Source of the DNA: an uncultured bacterium
GTDB lineage: Bacteria; Cyanobacteriota; Vampirovibrionia; Gastranaerophilales; Gastranaerophilaceae
Assembly (NCBI GenBank): GCA_900555175.1
Contig: USJT01000019.1
Span: forward strand, 1-10,045
Length of the DNA stretch: 10,045 nt
Direction of reading: 5' to 3'
The notes under the pieces are model-generated. The model made no database searches. It had not been told where the DNA came from and was given only the letters and a program-made list of their open reading frames with translations. The translations under genes and the position numbers were made by a program. How positions within the stretch are numbered: the first letter of the stretch is position 1; the number at the start of each line of letters is the position of its first letter. Shown piece by piece: positions 8,289 through 10,045 of the stretch.

Positions 8289-8834
8289 ATGGAAAAGAAT
8301 TTTATAATAGCAGGATTTGGCGGGCAAGGCGTATTACTTGCAGGAGAAGTTTTAGCAAATGCATTTATGCTTGAAGGTAAAAATGTAACTTGGTATCCTT
8401 CATACGGTGCTGAGATGCGTGGTGGAACCGTTAATTGCGAAGTTGTTATGAGTGATGATGAGGTTAGTGAAGTAAATAAATCTGATGCAGATTTCATTAT
8501 TGCATTAAATCAGGCATCTTTTGACAGATTTTTACCAAAAATTAAAAAGGGCGGTTTGATGATTGCCAATTCAACTCTTGTAAAAGAAGAAAAAACAAGA
8601 AGCGATATTAATTATATTTTTGCACCAATATCTAAAATGGCAGAAGATTTAGGAAACGTTAAAATGGCAAACATTTTATCTCTGGGAATTCTTGCAAAAG
8701 GCGGGAAAGTTACTTCTTTAGAATATCTTAACCAAGCACTTGATGCAGTTATTCCTCCTCACAGGAAAAATCTTTTACCATTAAATATCAAAGCTCTAAA
8801 AATAGGCTATGAATATGATTTATTGACTGTTTAA
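8289..8834 (+). CDS. vorC: 2-oxoacid:ferredoxin oxidoreductase, gamma subunit
   Basis: This 181-residue gamma subunit completes the four-subunit enzyme. It has the N-terminal glycine-rich GFGGQGV (residues 9-15) and the hallmark YPSYGAEMRGGTVNCEV segment (36-52), both typical of the POR/KOR gamma domain that helps bind coenzyme A. Homologues of this length are standard. AGAGGA lies eight bases before the ATG (8275-8280). The 65-base gap after the beta gene contains no convincing terminator, so it is probably cotranscribed with the delta, alpha and beta genes. No residue is obviously missing. The gamma domain alone does not distinguish valine-derived 2-oxoacids from 2-oxoglutarate as substrate. 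Confidence 0.92.
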   Translation: MEKNFIIAGFGGQGVLLAGEVLANAFMLEGKNVTWYPSYGAEMRGGTVNCEVVMSDDEVSEVNKSDADFIIALNQASFDRFLPKIKKGGLMIANSTLVKEEKTRSDINYIFAPISKMAEDLGNVKMANILSLGILAKGGKVTSLEYLNQALDAVIPPHRKNLLPLNIKALKIGYEYDLLTV

Positions 8835-8917
8835 ATATTAAATCAACTAAAAAGCCGATTTAAAAATTCAATATTAAGCTTATTCTAATAATGTACAGTT
8901 CATGAGGTCATCTAAAA

Positions 8918-9148
8918 GTGAAAAAAGAACTAACACGATTTATTAGAGAAAAAGAAATTCAACTGGCGAAACTGAGAAAACATGTTGAAAAGAGTTCAGT
9001 ATGCTCTGATTTATACAACAAAGTCGTTTTAGAAAAAGCTATCCTAAAAAAAGAATTAGAAGAATCACAAAAAAATAAGATTTTTGAAAATATTAAAAAT
9101 ATTTTTCCACGCAAAAAAACGTTAATCTGTGATTACTTTAAAAAATAA
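8918..9148 (+). CDS. Small lysine-rich helical protein of unknown function
   Basis: I do not recognise this 76-residue protein. It begins with GTG; TGAGGT lies nine bases upstream (8903-8908). The nearest in-frame ATG (8891) is cut off by a TGA within four codons, so GTG is the credible start. Residues 1 to about 55 (EKEIQLAKLRKHVEK, EKAILKKELEE) look like an amphipathic, highly charged coiled coil. The C-terminal tail is basic (FPRKKTLICDYFKK). There are two isolated Cys (about 29 and 71), no membrane segment and no signal peptide. It sits 83 bases after vorC without a clear terminator between them, so it may be read as the last gene of that operon, and a terminator follows at 9245. It could bind nucleic acid or a partner protein, but nothing in the sequence proves that. 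Confidence 0.6.
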   Translation: MKKELTRFIREKEIQLAKLRKHVEKSSVCSDLYNKVVLEKAILKKELEESQKNKIFENIKNIFPRKKTLICDYFKK

Positions 9149-9151
9149 ATA

Positions 9152-9211
9152 TACGCATATATTTAAACATTAACGCAAATAACTTGCCAAATATGCAAAA
9201 TTTAATGCGTA
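9152..9211. repeat. Widely spaced inverted repeat after the small gene
   Basis: TACGCAT at 9152-9158 is the exact reverse complement of ATGCGTA at 9205-9211. A second overlapping pairing, ATTAACGCA (9169-9177) with TGCGTAAT (9206-9213), works with one bulged base. The two pairings are mutually exclusive, so the RNA could switch folds, but both stems are short and the region is AT-rich. It lies between the small gene's stop and the terminator. A chance origin is plausible. Confidence 0.3.
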
Positions 9212-9244
9212 ATATAAATTCAATCAGATAGGCATCAGAGATTA

Positions 9245-9284
9245 AAATTTATAACGTTTTAGAAGCGTTTAAATTTTTATTTTT
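9245..9284 (+). terminator. Intrinsic-type terminator upstream of ppdK
   Basis: AAATTTATAACG (9245-9256) pairs with CGTTTAAATTT (9266-9276) with a single bulged T, leaving a nine-base loop. It is followed by TTATTTTT. The stem is AU-rich, with only two G-C pairs next to the loop, so it would be weaker than a textbook terminator, but that fits a genome of this composition. It would end transcripts coming from the vor operon and the small gene. Confidence 0.5.
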
Positions 9285-9285
9285 G

Positions 9286-9294
9286 TGTTATAGT
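9286..9294 (+). promoter_or_regulatory. Extended -10 promoter of ppdK
   Basis: TG-T-TATAGT is an extended -10 element with one mismatch from consensus. It is preceded by a T-rich tract that is also the U-tract of the upstream terminator. No good -35 is visible. Transcription would start near 9300, giving a leader of about 40 bases that ends in AAAGGAG (9328-9334), six bases before the ATG at 9341. The element closely resembles the vor promoter at 6099-6107. Confidence 0.55.
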
Positions 9295-9340
9295 AAAAAC
9301 ATCAAAAGTGTTTATTATATTAATAAGAAAGGAGATTAAT

Positions 9341-10045
9341 ATGACCGAAAAACGCGTATGGTTATTTAAGGAAGGTAACGCAGATATGCGCAATCTTCTT
9401 GGTGGTAAAGGTGCAAACCTCGCAGAGATGACTAATCTCGGTTTACCGGTACCTCCGGGGTTAACAATCACTACTGAAACCTGCATGGATTACATCAATC
9501 ACGGCAACAAAATGCCGGCAGGCCTAATGGACGAAGTAAAAACAGCTCTCTCAGTTGTTGAAACTCAAGCAGGTAAAAAATTTGGAGATGCCGAAAATCC
9601 GCTTTTGGTTTCTGTTCGTTCAGGTGCAAGACTTTCAATGCCTGGTATGATGGAAACAATTTTGAACCTTGGCTTGAATGATAAAACAGTTGAAGGCATG
9701 ATTAAATTAACCAACAACCCAAGATTTTGTTATGACTCATATAGAAGATTTTTAACAATGTTTGGTTCTGTTGCTTGGGAAATTGACAGACAAAAATTTG
9801 AAGATTACCTTGACAAAATTAAAGCTGAAAAAGGTTATAAATCAGACACAGATTTAACCGCAGAAGATTGGAAATCTTTAATCGAACCATATAAAGAATT
9901 AATCAAAAAAGAAACAGGCAAAGAATTCCCTCAAGATCCATACGTTCAATTGGAAGAAGCTATTGAAGCAGTATTTAGATCATGGAATATTCCAAGAGCC
10001 GTAGCATATAGAGATCACTATAAAATCGACCACAATTACGGAACT
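9341..10045 (+). CDS. ppdK: Pyruvate phosphate dikinase, N-terminal part (cut by window edge)
   Basis: The first 235 codons of PPDK are present, out of roughly 870-900 usual for the family. The enzyme interconverts pyruvate + ATP + Pi and PEP + AMP + PPi in the cytoplasm. In anaerobes it can run either as a PPi-saving glycolytic step or towards gluconeogenesis. The visible part is the ATP-grasp nucleotide-binding domain, with FKEGNADMRNLLGGKGANLAEM (split here as residues 9-20 and 21-30; Lys23 conserved), PVPPGLTITTE (36-46) and SVRSGARLSMPGMMETILN (91-109; Arg93 conserved). Later FPQDP and VFRSWNIPRA are also typical. The phospho-histidine and PEP-binding domains lie beyond the window. AAAGGAG six bases upstream and the canonical N-terminus fix the start. 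The gene has its own promoter and follows a terminator, so it is a unit separate from vor. Confidence 0.96.
   Translation, partial: MTEKRVWLFKEGNADMRNLLGGKGANLAEMTNLGLPVPPGLTITTETCMDYINHGNKMPAGLMDEVKTALSVVETQAGKKFGDAENPLLVSVRSGARLSMPGMMETILNLGLNDKTVEGMIKLTNNPRFCYDSYRRFLTMFGSVAWEIDRQKFEDYLDKIKAEKGYKSDTDLTAEDWKSLIEPYKELIKKETGKEFPQDPYVQLEEAIEAVFRSWNIPRAVAYRDHYKIDHNYGT

Noticed and set aside
8180..8497. Minus-strand ORF of 105 codons over the vorA/vorC junction
   Set aside because: It overlaps conserved coding sequence of both genes. Its hydrophobic stretch comes from the complement of the AT-rich intergenic gap.
8838..8863. Seven-base inverted repeat TTAAATC / GATTTAA after vorC as a terminator
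   Set aside because: The stem has one G-C pair, a 12-base loop and no T-run after it on either strand, so it does not look like a functional terminator.
9277..9486. Minus-strand ORF of 69 codons over the ppdK start
   Set aside because: It is antisense to the ppdK promoter and its conserved N-terminus, with no independent support.

Overview
The window is AT-rich (roughly 30% GC by eye) and bacterial, with strong Shine-Dalgarno sites (AGGAAAGAG, GAAGAGG, AAAGGAG) and extended -10 promoters. The gene content is that of a fermentative anaerobe: a four-subunit ferredoxin-dependent 2-oxoacid oxidoreductase and pyruvate phosphate dikinase. Gut lineages such as Gastranaerophilales (non-photosynthetic cyanobacterial relatives), Clostridia or Fusobacteria would fit. 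The sequence alone does not decide between them.

Layout. (1) Positions 1-5960, minus strand: one uninterrupted reading frame of 1,986 codons that runs off the left edge. It encodes a giant, soluble, low-complexity helical/coiled-coil protein with no signal peptide, no recognisable catalytic domain, and at least five copies of a ~100-residue internal repeat. It is the most unusual object here. All plus-strand ORFs inside it are shadows. (2) Positions 5961-6137: a 177-bp divergent intergenic region with a promoter for each direction and an AT-rich palindrome. (3) Positions 6138-8834, plus strand: a ferredoxin / alpha / beta / gamma operon (vorDBAC type) that oxidatively decarboxylates a 2-oxoacid to its acyl-CoA and reduces ferredoxin. 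(4) Positions 8918-9148: a small, GTG-initiated, lysine-rich helical protein of unknown function. (5) Positions 9149-9340: an intergenic region holding an inverted repeat, an intrinsic-type terminator and an extended -10 promoter. (6) Positions 9341 to the right edge: the first 235 codons of pyruvate phosphate dikinase (ppdK).

How the genes fit together. The Vor-type enzyme and PPDK belong to anaerobic carbon and amino-acid metabolism. The first makes acyl-CoA and reduced ferredoxin, and the second interconverts pyruvate and PEP using ATP/Pi or AMP/PPi. Their promoters share a similar T-rich, TGTTATA(A/G)T block, so they may be expressed under similar conditions. The giant coiled-coil gene is transcribed away from them and has no evident metabolic link. 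No tRNA, rRNA, CRISPR array, riboswitch or insertion sequence was seen, and no gene-free stretch exceeds 300 bases.
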